A stretch of 56,473 nucleotides of DNA from Bacteroidaceae bacterium (lineage in GTDB: Bacteria; Bacteroidota; Bacteroidia; Bacteroidales; Bacteroidaceae). Under the pieces are notes generated by a model that saw only the letters and a program-made list of their open reading frames with translations, searched no databases and was not told where the DNA came from. Shown one piece after another: positions 25,557 to 34,190 of this stretch; position 1 is the first letter of the stretch, and every line of letters starts with the position of its first letter. The translations under genes and the position numbers were made by a program. Location: the NCBI GenBank assembly GCA_017535725.1, contig JAFXTO010000008.1:1-56473 (forward strand), read 5' to 3'.

Positions 25557-26297
25557 TTAGTGAGGTATCGTGTAGTGGTAACTCACCGCTCCCATGAATC
25601 CACTTCCATGTACCAAGACTGCCTGCATGAACAGATGTCGCCAAAGCAACACATCGACACCTGCATTCACTCCGAGGCCGTCCCATTCGACGACTGCCCG
25701 TAGTGGTCGGTAGAAGGCGGGACGTACGGTCACGCCACCAGCCACACCCCGACGGTCGCTGTTGTTGTTTCGGGTGTAATACCGGTAGGCCAGATGAGCG
25801 CCCAGTTCCCAACCCTTCGCATCAAAATGCTTAGAGGCTACGGCATAGATATTCTGGAAGTAATTGTTCGCACCCACTCCAGTCTTGATATTCTCCCAGC
25901 GACCTACATCCTCCATACCCAGCGCGATGGCCGGCCACCATTTCCCCTCATAGAGCGGAGTGACTTTCGCATTCACTCGGCGGTCTTCGTTGAAATAGCC
26001 CATCTCTTGCTTGGAGTCGCCGTTCTTGTGCATATAGAGCATGACTGCACCATACGAAATTTCCATCCATCGGAACGGCGTTATACCGATGACATACCCA
26101 AAGGAACTCTTATCCTTCTTACGTAAAAGTGTCGGGAGGAAATTTTTGTCCAAGTAAGAGAAGCCACCGCGGAACGTACCCACCGAGTCCGTCTCTGCAC
26201 TCGGAACGTGTATCAGTCCCGTCAAGCCCTGATATTCCTGACCCGTTGCACAGAACGACGTTAGAAAGAAAACGATACACAGACAAATCCTATTCAT
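25557..26297 (-). CDS. YjbH-like outer-membrane protein
   Basis: Protein of 246 residues, signal peptide MNRICLCIVFFLTSFCATGQ. The mature start YQGLTGLIHVPSAETDSVGTFRGGFSYLD and later TPFRWMEISYGAVM are the pattern of YjbH-domain proteins linked with exopolysaccharide export. The rest is beta-rich (WELGAHLAYRYY, VRPAFYRPLRAVVEWDG). It ends the leftward operon of nucleotide-sugar genes, 28 nt after the nucleotidyltransferase, which supports a role at the outer membrane for a surface polysaccharide. I am unsure of its exact function. Confidence 0.75.
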   Translation of the reverse strand: MNRICLCIVFFLTSFCATGQEYQGLTGLIHVPSAETDSVGTFRGGFSYLDKNFLPTLLRKKDKSSFGYVIGITPFRWMEISYGAVMLYMHKNGDSKQEMGYFNEDRRVNAKVTPLYEGKWWPAIALGMEDVGRWENIKTGVGANNYFQNIYAVASKHFDAKGWELGAHLAYRYYTRNNNSDRRGVAGGVTVRPAFYRPLRAVVEWDGLGVNAGVDVLLWRHLFMQAVLVHGSGFMGAVSYHYTIPH

Positions 26298-26324
26298 ACT
26301 ACTATCTATTATTAGACAAGGTGA

Positions 26325-27071
26325 TTATGCATTCTGGCCATATTTCCTCTTGGCCTCCTCGTATGTGTCTAAAGAACCAATATCGAATCGTTCGCCGGGC
26401 ATTTCCCACGCATGAACAGGTGTCTTCGTGGACAGCCAAGCAACGAAACTACCTGGTGCATCCGTCCCGCAACCTTCGTCGATACCTTTGGGCACAAGCT
26501 TCAGGTCTTCTTTTCTGTAGCAATAGAAGGGCGGACAACACCAATGACTCTTTGGCTGAGCCGGTTTCTCTTCCATCGAGAGCACCAGCCCGTCGGCGTC
26601 GATTTCCACTACGCCGCACTTGTGGAGCCGGTTCTCGTCGGGTTCATAATAGCGCATGATGCAGGAGGTTCCTTTCTCGCGGGCATAGTCGATAAAACCT
26701 TTTAGGCTGAACGACAAGAGGTTGTCTCCTGCCATGACGAGCAGGTCATCATCCACGTTCCTCGTTCGAATTCCCAACTCGATATCCCTCACCGCTCCCA
26801 GACGAGTCTCGTTAGTACAGGTTCCATCGTCCACAATATGGATGGATCCGTGAAGGTCAGCAGCGCGTTTCTCGGCCCAGTCCTCGAAGATGGAGGAAAA
26901 CCTGTGGTTGGTCACCACAATGTATTCATCTATGAGCTGGCTCTCGTTGAGGTCGTCAATCAGCCAGTCCAAGATCGTTTTGTCCCCCACCGTCAACAGG
27001 GGTTTGGGAAAATTCTCCGTCAGGGGATAGAGCCGTGTGGCATAGCCTGCGGCAAGGATAAGACACTTCAT
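26325..27071 (-). CDS. Sugar-1-phosphate nucleotidyltransferase
   Basis: Protein of 248 residues. Opens MKCLILAAGYATRLYPLTENFPKPLLTVGDKTILDWLID, the NTP_transferase nucleotide-binding signature with Lys of KPLL. VMAGDNLLSF carries the metal Asp, then YEPDENRLHKCGVVEID and MEEKPAQPKS, the sugar-phosphate site. Ten nt separate it from the kinase gene upstream. Together with that kinase it should make an NDP-sugar; if the kinase acts on galacturonate, the product would be UDP-galacturonate. Nucleotide and sugar specificity cannot be read from sequence. Confidence 0.85.
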   Translation of the reverse strand: MKCLILAAGYATRLYPLTENFPKPLLTVGDKTILDWLIDDLNESQLIDEYIVVTNHRFSSIFEDWAEKRAADLHGSIHIVDDGTCTNETRLGAVRDIELGIRTRNVDDDLLVMAGDNLLSFSLKGFIDYAREKGTSCIMRYYEPDENRLHKCGVVEIDADGLVLSMEEKPAQPKSHWCCPPFYCYRKEDLKLVPKGIDEGCGTDAPGSFVAWLSTKTPVHAWEMPGERFDIGSLDTYEEAKRKYGQNA

Positions 27072-27081
27072 AATACGTCAA

Positions 27082-28254
27082 TTATAATACTACTCCATCT
27101 GCACTATCGCAAATATAGACATCATATTTTCCTTTCATCTCAGGGAAGGCTTTCAGGTACTGCTCCGTCACCGTCCGTCGGATGCTCTCTTCGTAGGCGG
27201 GATCGATGAGTGCCATACAGCACCCCTTGAATCCAGCTCCAGAGAAGCGTCCGCCGTAGATGCCATCGGTCTGAGTCATAATCTCATAAAGTCGGATTTG
27301 TTCCGGAGCACCTGACTCCCAGTTGTGGATGCTGCTCCATCCGGATTCAAAGGAGAGTCGTCCATATTCCTCGATATCCCCTTTTCGCCACGCTTCGGCA
27401 CCCTTCTCCACACGCTCGTACTCGGTGTACCAGTGTTCACAGCGCTTGGCCCAGGGTTCGGGCAAACGATCCTTGTACTGCCTGTATATCTCAGGGGCGA
27501 CATCGCGGGCCATCGCTTCCTGGAACTTGCCGTAGTCCAATCCGGCAAAGGCCTGCAAGGCATAAACTCCCGCACGCAGTTCATCCACTCGCATGTTGAA
27601 CTTGGAACTGGCCAGACTGTGCTCCAGCCCGGAAAAGAAGATGGCAATCCTGTAGGGCTTCATCTGCGGGTTCTGCGGAATCAACTCATACTGTCCGTCC
27701 TTGGTATCTAAGTAGAGCAGTTGGTTCTTCTTACAGAGTACTTCACAGCTTTGGTCGAGCTTGCCAACGCTCACTCCCACGTAGTTCCGCTCTGCATCGT
27801 AGGCTATATCAATGAGTTCCTGTGGTTGGAGGGTGATATTATTTACTTTGCATAGTGCCTTGAGGAAGGAGATAATCACCGCAGCAGAAGAGGATAGTCC
27901 TCCGATGGGCAGGCTTCCCTCGATGACTCCGCAGAGTCCCACGCCGAGATTGTAGTTCTTCTCCAGGGCCATGGTAGCACCGCGGAGGTAGTCGGCCCAA
28001 TCGCCCTGTTTCTGAGCAGGAATCGAGTTAATATGCCACTGGGCACGCTTGGGGAATTGCAACGACACGACCTCCACGACACCGTTATGCTTGGGTGCGT
28101 AGGCGATGTGGATTCCCTTGTCGATGGCCAGTCCTGTTATCTTCCCGAGATTATGGTCCGAGTGGGCACCAATGGGGCAGATACGATAGGGGCAGAAGGA
28201 GATGTCTGCTGGCTCGCGGCCATATAGTTCCTTGAAACGTTCTTCGCTTTTCAT
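27082..28254 (-). CDS. GHMP kinase, galactokinase/galacturonokinase type
   Basis: Protein of 390 residues. The sugar-binding motif reads CPYRICPIGAHSDHNLG (residues 21-37), where ordinary galactokinases have RVNLIGEHTDYN. The Glu of GEH, which contacts the sugar O6 side, is Ala here. YRICP.GAH.DH is the form I recall from plant galacturonokinase. The phosphate loop GSLPIGGLSSSAAVI, the catalytic-base region GKLDQSCEVL and GGRFSGAGFKGCC complete the fold. Neighbours are UDP-glucuronate 4-epimerase and UDP-glucose dehydrogenase, and no galactose-1-phosphate uridylyltransferase or galactose mutarotase is present. I infer a uronic acid or other C6-modified sugar kinase; plain galactokinase remains possible. 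Confidence 0.8.
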   Translation of the reverse strand: MKSEERFKELYGREPADISFCPYRICPIGAHSDHNLGKITGLAIDKGIHIAYAPKHNGVVEVVSLQFPKRAQWHINSIPAQKQGDWADYLRGATMALEKNYNLGVGLCGVIEGSLPIGGLSSSAAVIISFLKALCKVNNITLQPQELIDIAYDAERNYVGVSVGKLDQSCEVLCKKNQLLYLDTKDGQYELIPQNPQMKPYRIAIFFSGLEHSLASSKFNMRVDELRAGVYALQAFAGLDYGKFQEAMARDVAPEIYRQYKDRLPEPWAKRCEHWYTEYERVEKGAEAWRKGDIEEYGRLSFESGWSSIHNWESGAPEQIRLYEIMTQTDGIYGGRFSGAGFKGCCMALIDPAYEESIRRTVTEQYLKAFPEMKGKYDVYICDSADGVVL

Positions 28255-28274
28255 CTGTTTTGCACTTTACTTTT

Positions 28275-29348
28275 TCAACTCTGATAATATTCTTTATACC
28301 ATTCAGCGAACTTCCTCAACCCCTCCCTCAGCGTGATGTGTGGGGTGAATCCGAAGTCACGTTCGAGGGCGGTAGCGTCAGCGTAGGTGGTGGGGACGTC
28401 GCCCGGCTGCATGGGCACAAGTTCCTTGTGTGCCTCGAAATCGTAGTCAGCGGGCAGGACGCCAGCTCGCAACAACTCCTCCTGGAGAATGTTCACAAAA
28501 TCCAACAGGTTCTCCGGCTGACCGCCACCTATATTATAGATGGCGTAGGGCGGTATGGGTAGGCCATCGTCGCCTTTATGGCGTTCAGGTGCCTTGGCCA
28601 TGACGCGAACAATACCCTCCACAATATCATCCACGTAGGTGAAGTCGCGACGACAGTTGCCGTAGTTGTAGATTTGGATGGTCTTTCCGGCCAACAGCTT
28701 GTTGGTGAAGCCGAAGTAAGCCATATCGGGACGACCGGCAGGGCCATAGACTGTGAAGAAACGCAGGCCAGTGGTGGGGATGTCATAGAGCTTGGAGTAA
28801 CAATGGGCAAACAGCTCGTTGCTCTTTTTCGTGGCGGCATAGAGCGACACGGGATTGTCCACGCGGTCGTCCACGCTGAAAGGCACCTTCTTGTTGCCGC
28901 CGTAGACGGAGCTGGAGCTGGCATAAACCAAGTGCTCCACGGGATTGTTGCGGCAGGCTTCCAGGATGTTGTAGAACCCGATCATGTTGCTCTGGATATA
29001 TGCATCTGGATTCTCTATGGAATAGCGCACACCCGCCTGTGCTGCCAGATTGACCACGATGTCGAACTTGTGCTCTGCAAAGAGGTTGTCGATAAGCGCT
29101 TTGTCGGCGAGGTCGCCGCGCACAAACTGATAGCTGCGGACGGTGGGGTTCGGCTGTTGCGCCTGCAGGTCATATTTCTCCTGAATCAGGCGCAGGCGGT
29201 ATTCCTTCAGCGAGGGGTCGTAATAGGAGTTGACATTGTCCAGTCCCACAATGCTTAGGGGCTCTTGGCCGAAGCCTTCGCCCAGAAGCCTGAGTACAAA
29301 GTTGGAACCAATGAAGCCGGCACTACCGGTAACGAGGATGCTACCCAT
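28275..29348 (-). CDS. UDP-glucuronate 4-epimerase-type SDR
   Basis: Protein of 357 residues. NAD site ILVTGSAGFIGSNFVLRLL, GLDNVNSYYDPSLKEYRL (the NxYYDxxLK motif usual in UDP-glucuronate epimerases), NLAAQAGVRYSIENPDAYI, YASSSSVYGGN, catalytic Tyr and Lys in SLYAATKKSNE, and LRFFTVYGPAGRPDMA. The product would be UDP-galacturonate. It follows the UDP-glucose dehydrogenase gene by 40 nt, so the two form the route UDP-glucose to UDP-glucuronate to UDP-galacturonate for a surface polysaccharide. Confidence 0.88.
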   Translation of the reverse strand: MGSILVTGSAGFIGSNFVLRLLGEGFGQEPLSIVGLDNVNSYYDPSLKEYRLRLIQEKYDLQAQQPNPTVRSYQFVRGDLADKALIDNLFAEHKFDIVVNLAAQAGVRYSIENPDAYIQSNMIGFYNILEACRNNPVEHLVYASSSSVYGGNKKVPFSVDDRVDNPVSLYAATKKSNELFAHCYSKLYDIPTTGLRFFTVYGPAGRPDMAYFGFTNKLLAGKTIQIYNYGNCRRDFTYVDDIVEGIVRVMAKAPERHKGDDGLPIPPYAIYNIGGGQPENLLDFVNILQEELLRAGVLPADYDFEAHKELVPMQPGDVPTTYADATALERDFGFTPHITLREGLRKFAEWYKEYYQS

Positions 29349-29388
29349 GGAGGAGTTGATGAGTTTATGCGTAGATGAATCTTATGAG

Positions 29389-30672
29389 TTAATCGCGCTT
29401 GAAGATGTCGCGGGTGTACACCTTGTCGATGACGTCATCCAAGCTGGAATCATAGCGGTTGGCGATGATGGCATCGGATTGTGCCTTGAAAGTGGCAAGG
29501 TCGTTGACCACGCGGCTGCCGAAGAAGGTGGTGCCGTCCTCCAGGGTGGGTTCGTAGATGATGACACGGGCGCCCTTGGCCTTGATGCGCTTCATGATGC
29601 CCTGGATGGCACTTTGGCGGAAGTTGTCGGAGTTGGACTTCATAGTCAGGCGATAGACACCAATGGTGACTTCGTGTTCCTTGGCGGTGTCGTAGTCGCT
29701 GTTGGCGCTGTAGTAGCCAGCCTTGCTGAGCACCTGGTCCGCGATGTAGTCCTTGCGGGTTCGGTTGCTGTCCACGATGGCCTTGATAAGGTTCTCCGGC
29801 ACGTCGTTGAAGTTGGCCAACAGCTGCTTGGTGTCCTTCGGCAGGCAGTAGCCGCCGTAGCCGAACGAGGGATTGTTGTAATGACTACCAATACGCGGAT
29901 CGAGGCACACGCCTTCGATGATAGCCTGTGTATCAAGGCCTTTCATCTCGGCGTAGGTATCCAGCTCGTTAAAGTAGCTGACGCGCAGGGCGAGGTAGGT
30001 GTTGGCGAAAAGCTTCACGGCCTCGGCCTCGGTGCTACCCATGAAGAGGACGGGCACGTCCTCCTTGATGGCCCCCTCCTTAATGAGGAAGGCAAAGGTG
30101 TGGGCTGCTTCCTCCAGCTCCGGCTCGTCGTAACCGACAATGATGCGGCTGGGATAGAGGTTGTCGTACAGCGCCTTGCTCTCGCGCAGGAACTCCGGTG
30201 CAAAGATGATTTTAGGGGTGACGACCCGCATCGTGCCGTCGGCCAGCCGCTCGCGGTAACCGAACTTCTCACGGGCGTGCTGCGTGTAGCCCACGGGGAT
30301 GGTGGACTTGATGACCATCACGGCGTCAGGGTTCACCTCCAGTACGAGCTCGATGACTTCCTCTACGTGGCGGGTGTCGAAATAGTTCTTCTTGGGGTCG
30401 TAGTTGGTGGGAGCTGCAATGACCACGAAGTCGGCATTGCGGTAGGCGGCACGTCCGTCGAGAGTGGCCGTGAGGTCCAAATCCTTCTCTGCCAGAAACT
30501 GCTCGATATAATCATCCTGAATGGGAGACTTCTTGTTGTTGATGAGTTCCACCTTCTCCGGGATGACATCCACGGCTGTGACGGAGTGATTCTGCGCCAA
30601 CAGGGTAGCAATGGACAGACCCACATAGCCCGTTCCTGCCACCGCTATTCTTATTTTTTCGTTGTTTTCCAA
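29389..30672 (-). CDS. ugd: UDP-glucose 6-dehydrogenase-type nucleotide sugar dehydrogenase
   Basis: Protein of 427 residues. Rossmann start [38 protein letters not shown], the stretch APEFLRE, and the catalytic Cys in [15 protein letters not shown]. The C-terminal domain with [10 protein letters not shown] and [10 protein letters not shown] fits the UDP-binding part. It makes UDP-glucuronate from UDP-glucose with two NAD. First gene of the leftward operon, 106 nt from a TACATTTG box. Dehydrogenases for UDP-ManNAc share the fold, but the downstream glucuronate epimerase favours UDP-glucose. Confidence 0.88.
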   Translation of the reverse strand: MENNEKIRIAVAGTGYVGLSIATLLAQNHSVTAVDVIPEKVELINNKKSPIQDDYIEQFLAEKDLDLTATLDGRAAYRNADFVVIAAPTNYDPKKNYFDTRHVEEVIELVLEVNPDAVMVIKSTIPVGYTQHAREKFGYRERLADGTMRVVTPKIIFAPEFLRESKALYDNLYPSRIIVGYDEPELEEAAHTFAFLIKEGAIKEDVPVLFMGSTEAEAVKLFANTYLALRVSYFNELDTYAEMKGLDTQAIIEGVCLDPRIGSHYNNPSFGYGGYCLPKDTKQLLANFNDVPENLIKAIVDSNRTRKDYIADQVLSKAGYYSANSDYDTAKEHEVTIGVYRLTMKSNSDNFRQSAIQGIMKRIKAKGARVIIYEPTLEDGTTFFGSRVVNDLATFKAQSDAIIANRYDSSLDDVIDKVYTRDIFKRD

Positions 30673-30777
30673 ATATCTTAATCTTGATTATTGAATAACT
30701 TATCTTTTCTTTCGGATGGTCTCCAGACGAATGTCACCTGTCTGTATATTCTATCTCACAGATAAATGAATTCGGTG

Positions 30778-30785
30778 CAAATGTA
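30778..30785 (-). promoter_or_regulatory. -7 box of the nucleotide-sugar operon
   Basis: Minus-strand TACATTTG with GCAC downstream, 106 nt before the dehydrogenase start. No clear -33 TTG. Confidence 0.45.
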
Positions 30786-30902
30786 CGGATATTATTTGAT
30801 GTACAGGCCACAGAGACCCAGAAAACTTATATTAGCGCGCGTATTTTAACACTTTTAACGACTCGGACACTATTTCCCCTGAACACCACCCGCAGTCTAT
30901 CC

Positions 30903-31559
30903 TCACACGCATGGCTTTTTCACGATTTCCAGCAACTCCTCCCACGACTCCACGATATACTCCGCATGGTACAGCTCCATCTCCTCCCGTGTGCCATAGC
31001 CACCCCAGAGTATTCCCGCTGCTGGCATTCCCACCGCGTGCGCCCCTTCCACATCGTGGCATCGGTCGCCAATCATCAGCGTCGTTGCAGGGTCCAAGTG
31101 GTGCCGTTCGATGGCGCTCCGCAGGACGTCGGCCTTCGTGTGCAACGTACCCGCCTCATCACGTGCGGCCTTGAAGTCGAAGAAGCGATCGAGGTCAAAG
31201 TAGCGGAGCACCTCGAGCACCATAGGCAGGTTCTTGCTCGAACCGATGCCCATGCGGAAACCGCAACGCTGCAACTCTGTCAACGCCTCCACCGTACCTG
31301 GATATACCTTATTTTCATATACACCCGTGGTGAAATAACGTTCGCGATACACCCGAACGGCCTCGTCGGCCTGCTCCGATGTGAAACCAAAGAAGTCGAT
31401 GAACGAATCCTCCAAAGGAGGACCCACAAAGCATCTCAGCGACCTGTAGTCTGCTACTTGGATGCCGAAATGAGCCAACGCATACTGCGCACAACGCATG
31501 ATGCCTTCACCGCTGTCCGTCAGCGTGCCATCGAGATCAAAGAGGAGGGTGGTGAACAT
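30903..31559 (-). CDS. HAD-family phosphatase, Gph-like
   Basis: Protein of 218 residues. Motif I LLFDLDGTLTDSGEG, motif II IGSSK, Lys in HTKADVLRSAIE, motif IV MIGDRCHDVEGAHAVG. The alpha-helical cap and length match phosphoglycolate phosphatase and phosphorylated-nucleotide phosphatases of the HAD superfamily; substrate not decidable. Single gene with TATTTTTG box; an octamer array separates promoter from start, so the leader would contain the repeats. Confidence 0.85.
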   Translation of the reverse strand: MFTTLLFDLDGTLTDSGEGIMRCAQYALAHFGIQVADYRSLRCFVGPPLEDSFIDFFGFTSEQADEAVRVYRERYFTTGVYENKVYPGTVEALTELQRCGFRMGIGSSKNLPMVLEVLRYFDLDRFFDFKAARDEAGTLHTKADVLRSAIERHHLDPATTLMIGDRCHDVEGAHAVGMPAAGILWGGYGTREEMELYHAEYIVESWEELLEIVKKPCV

Positions 31560-31569
31560 GGGGCGGGTC

Positions 31570-31633
31570 TATGAGTTTGTAAGTTTATGAGTCTATGAGT
31601 TTGTAAGTCTATGAGTTTGTAAGTTTGGGAGTT
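31570..31633. repeat. Octamer array TATGAGTT/TGTAAGTT in the leader of the HAD gene
   Basis: Eight octamers in perfect phase: TATGAGTT, TGTAAGTT, TATGAGTC, TATGAGTT, TGTAAGTC, TATGAGTT, TGTAAGTT, TGGGAGTT. They lie between the promoter box at 31660 and the HAD start at 31559. Confidence 0.9.
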
Positions 31634-31659
31634 TGACACCTTGTACATTATTTGCGGCG

Positions 31660-31667
31660 CAAAAATA
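31660..31667 (-). promoter_or_regulatory. -7 box for the HAD gene
   Basis: Minus-strand TATTTTTG followed by GCGCC; about 100 nt from the start codon, with repeats between. Confidence 0.45.
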
Positions 31668-31762
31668 AGCAAAAAGTATCATAAAAGCCCTTCCGAAGCA
31701 CAAAAATTTTCTGCTTTCTACATTTTTTTCGTTTTTCTCTTTTCTCTTATCATTATTTTCCA

Positions 31763-31770
31763 TACCTTTG
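31763..31770 (+). promoter_or_regulatory. -7 box for tRNA-Ser and the MFS gene
   Basis: TACCTTTG followed by CACCCGC, 61 nt before the tRNA. The MFS gene 53 nt after the tRNA shows no separate box, so both may share this promoter. Confidence 0.55.
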
Positions 31771-31831
31771 CACCCGCAAAAACGAAAGGAATGTCGGAAT
31801 CCACTATCTTAGAACGTTGATTCCCCTTCCT

Positions 31832-31916
31832 GGAAGGATGGCAGAGTGGTCTATTGCATCGGTCTTGAAAACCGACGTGCTGAGAGGCACCGGGGGTTCG
31901 AATCCCTCTCCTTCCG
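31832..31916 (+). tRNA. tRNA-Ser(UGA)
   Basis: Cloverleaf of 85 nt with a long variable arm: acceptor GGAAGGA/TCCTTCC, anticodon loop CTTGAAA with anticodon TGA, variable arm around GTGCTGAGAGGCAC, T loop TTCGAAT, discriminator G. CCA is not encoded. Confidence 0.95.
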
Positions 31917-31969
31917 CAGAACATCCTCCTATCATATCTTTTCCGCATAAGAACAAGGAGGGTGCTTTT

Positions 31970-33205
31970 ATGGCACAAGATAGACTTTGGAACAAGAACT
32001 ACTGTAGGGTGATGACGGCGAACTTCTCGCTGTTCTTCGCCTTTTACTTATTGACCCCGCTACTACCTCTTTATCTCGTCGAACGTTTCGATGCCACGAA
32101 GGATGTGGTGGGGCTGGTACTGAGCGGCTATACACTCACGGCCCTGCTGACTCGCCCCTTCAGCGGCTTCCTCGTCGACACCTTTCCGCGCAAGCGGGTG
32201 CTGATGATTTGCTTTGCACTCTTCTTCCTCTTCTTCGGAGGATATCTGGGCGCTTCGTCGCTGCTGCTCTTCACCATCGTCCGCACGTTGCATGGTGCTC
32301 CCTTTGGGGCGCTGACGGTGGCGAACTCCACAGTAGCTATCGATGTCCTGCCTTCCTCGCGCCGCAACGAGGGCATTGGTTACTACGGGCTCTCGAATAA
32401 CCTCGCAATGGCCATTGCTCCTACCGTCGCCATCTACCTCTATCGCCTGACAGATAACTTCCAGTTGCTGTTCTGGCTGGCGCTGGTGATTGCCGGATTG
32501 GGAATGGCGGTGGTGAGCCCCCTCCCCTCCTCCCCCAAGGCTGAAAGGAACAAGTCCCCAGAAAATCATACGGATACAAATCCCCGCTCCCTTGAAGGAG
32601 GACGAAAGAGGGCCGGAGCCATTCTCCGCCTCGACCGTTTCTTCCTCTTGCGTGCCTGGGTGCTGGCCGTGAACATGGTGTTCTTTGGATTCTGTTTCGG
32701 TGTGATAAGCAACTACTTAGCCATCTACAGCCGACAAGTAATGGGCATCACGGGCGGCACGGGCACGTGGTTCCTACTGGTGGCCGGTGGACTCATGGCC
32801 TCCCGTCTGCAAGGCGCCAAGGCGCTGCGCGAGGGCAAACTCGTGATGAATGCTGCCGAGGGAACCATCATCTCGTCTGCGGCCTACCTCCTCTTCGTAC
32901 TCCTCCCCAACGAGATAGGCTATTATGGCTCGGCCATCCTGCTGGGCTTAGGCAATGGGCACCTATGGCCTGCCTTCCAGAACATGATTATCTCCATGGC
33001 GCACCACAACGAACGTGGCACGGCCAACTCCACCCTGCTCATCTCCTGGGACATCGGCATCGGACTGGGCGTACTCGCCGGTGGCTTCGTCAGCGAACAC
33101 CTCAGCTACACCGCCGCCTTCTGGATGGTAGCCATCGCTCAACTCCTCGGCACCACCCTCTTCTTCCTCGCCACACGCCTGAACTACTTGAGAAAGAAGC
33201 TGTAG
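31970..33205 (+). CDS. MFS transporter
   Basis: Start set at ATG 31970 (MAQDRLWNKNYCRVM), because the longer open frame runs through the tRNA. Protein of 411 residues with 12 predicted helices. The loop motif between helices 2 and 3 reads SGFLVDTFPRKRVLM, the usual MFS signature. The centre (about residues 185-220) is a hydrophilic loop SPLPSSPKAERNKSPENH...RSLEGGRKRAG, whose DNA (CCCCTCCCCTCCTCCCCC and CTCCCTTGAAGGAGG) looks like inserted palindromic repeat. Family members export drugs or metabolites; substrate unknown. Confidence 0.87.
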   Translation: MAQDRLWNKNYCRVMTANFSLFFAFYLLTPLLPLYLVERFDATKDVVGLVLSGYTLTALLTRPFSGFLVDTFPRKRVLMICFALFFLFFGGYLGASSLLLFTIVRTLHGAPFGALTVANSTVAIDVLPSSRRNEGIGYYGLSNNLAMAIAPTVAIYLYRLTDNFQLLFWLALVIAGLGMAVVSPLPSSPKAERNKSPENHTDTNPRSLEGGRKRAGAILRLDRFFLLRAWVLAVNMVFFGFCFGVISNYLAIYSRQVMGITGGTGTWFLLVAGGLMASRLQGAKALREGKLVMNAAEGTIISSAAYLLFVLLPNEIGYYGSAILLGLGNGHLWPAFQNMIISMAHHNERGTANSTLLISWDIGIGLGVLAGGFVSEHLSYTAAFWMVAIAQLLGTTLFFLATRLNYLRKKL

Positions 33206-33262
33206 TATTGCATAAAACAATTTCACCCATTAGAGTATCCCAATTTCGGGTGGACAAGCAAA

Positions 33263-33292
33263 CGCCGAAACATCTTGCGGGATGTCTCGGCG
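33263..33292. terminator. Stem-loop after the MFS gene
   Basis: Arms of 12 nt, CGCCGAAACATC and GATGTCTCGGCG, 11 paired, around a 6-nt loop, 57 nt past the MFS stop. No T-run. The adjacent 33206-33357 shows no gene. Confidence 0.45.
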
Positions 33293-33357
33293 GATATAAT
33301 CTGATGAGAATCGGAGCCCCGTCCCCTTCAGATGTACTAAAGCAGGCTGTCCTTTTC

Positions 33358-33471
33358 TTAAAGGAGACCGTTCATTCGCATCCAACGTCTGCCCGAAGGA
33401 GTCAGCCACAAATAGATGAGTGCTAACAAGCACGGCAGACCGACAAAAAGTCCTACTAAATACATTCCCAT
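33358..33471 (-). CDS. Small single-helix membrane protein, 37 residues
   Basis: Open frame of 37 residues too short for usual gene calling: MGMYLVGLFVGLPCLLALIY, then LWLTPSGRRWMRMNGLL. It has one hydrophobic helix followed by a basic tail, the order expected of a small inner-membrane protein. It starts 4 nt after the stop of the DUF6722-like gene and shares its strand, so it is probably translated from the same mRNA. Function unknown. The alternative start two codons later (MYLVGL) is equally possible. Confidence 0.55.
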   Translation of the reverse strand: MGMYLVGLFVGLPCLLALIYLWLTPSGRRWMRMNGLL

Positions 33472-33475
33472 AATA

Positions 33476-33754
33476 TTAGTCCTTTCTTTTACTTGTTAAA
33501 GTTAATCCTAACAATAGCGTCGTGCACACAACGCCCAAGCCTATTAAATAGATAGTTGTCTTATCCGTGACATCATTAAAGAGCGACGTGATGACCACGC
33601 CCGTAAGTACGTATTTTGAAACATCAATTAAGAAGTCGGCAAATTTTTCCTTTCGCTGGTTCACTATCGGCTTCTTTTCCGTCGCTTCCACCGCTTCCAG
33701 CTGCCTGTTGATTTGCGGCTTCTGCGGCTTCGCCTTCTCGCGTCTCGTTGTCAT
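33476..33754 (-). CDS. DUF6722-like small membrane protein
   Basis: Protein of 92 residues. The first 40 are charged (MTTRREKAKPQKPQINRQ), then EKFADFLIDVSKYVLTGVVITSLFNDV and TTIYLIGLGVVCTTLLLGLTL give two membrane helices. KFADFLIDVSKYVLTGVVI resembles the core of DUF6722 proteins. Promoter box TATCTTTG 29 nt upstream. It likely forms a two-gene unit with the 37-residue protein after it. No function known. Confidence 0.65.
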   Translation of the reverse strand: MTTRREKAKPQKPQINRQLEAVEATEKKPIVNQRKEKFADFLIDVSKYVLTGVVITSLFNDVTDKTTIYLIGLGVVCTTLLLGLTLTSKRKD

Positions 33755-33782
33755 TATCTCGTTGTTTTACGTTTTGACGCTG

Positions 33783-33790
33783 CAAAGATA
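33783..33790 (-). promoter_or_regulatory. -7 box for the small membrane protein pair
   Basis: Minus-strand TATCTTTG followed by GCAGC, 29 nt before the ATG. Confidence 0.5.
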
Positions 33791-34126
33791 AGCATTTTCC
33801 GCGAAACCTGTTTCTTTTTCATACGAGATTTGTCGAAGACCCACGAATTTATGAGTAATTATTACGAGAATAACACCGAATTAACCATAAATTCATGGAA
33901 AATTCTTGCTTAGGCAAGCGATCAAAGGTCAGAAGAGGTGGCTAGTGGCCACGAAAAGTTAGTCTTCATTATAGATGACTCCTTGCCCTTTTTGTTGAGC
34001 AATTGTGAGCAGGATGTCGCCAGCTTGCAGTTCAAGTTTGCCGTTGGGTACAATGAAGGGAGTGCAGAAAGCTTGCTCTATGCTGAGGCGCAGCCTGTTC
34101 TCGCGGTATGATATTAAATCACGCCG
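33791..34126. other. Transcribed-looking gap without a convincing gene
   Basis: A full-consensus leftward promoter lies at 34127-34156, but the sequence it would transcribe has no ATG-started frame of useful length. One open frame to 33959 (ending LELQAGDILLTIAQQKGQGVIYNED) lacks a start downstream of the promoter. A 15-codon frame, MKTNFSWPLATSSDL, begins near its end. Either a decayed gene or a small RNA is possible. Confidence 0.3.
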
Positions 34127-34156
34127 CAAAGGTACGGCCTTTTCCTGTGCTGACAA
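34127..34156 (-). promoter_or_regulatory. Consensus promoter with no clear gene
   Basis: Minus-strand TACCTTTG (34127-34134) with TTG (34154-34156) 19 nt upstream. Confidence 0.6.
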
Positions 34157-34190
34157 TGAAATAAAACGGACGGAAATGTCACTTTTCGGG

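Noticed and set aside
29230-30681. Rightward 483-residue frame
   Set aside because: Antisense to the UDP-glucose dehydrogenase gene, whose catalytic motifs are complete.
31832-31916. tRNA-Ser as integration site of a mobile element
   Set aside because: No second copy of the tRNA 3' end in the window and no integrase gene nearby.
33230-33433. Leftward 67-residue frame
   Set aside because: Overlaps the 37-residue membrane protein in another frame and the stem-loop; no recognisable features.
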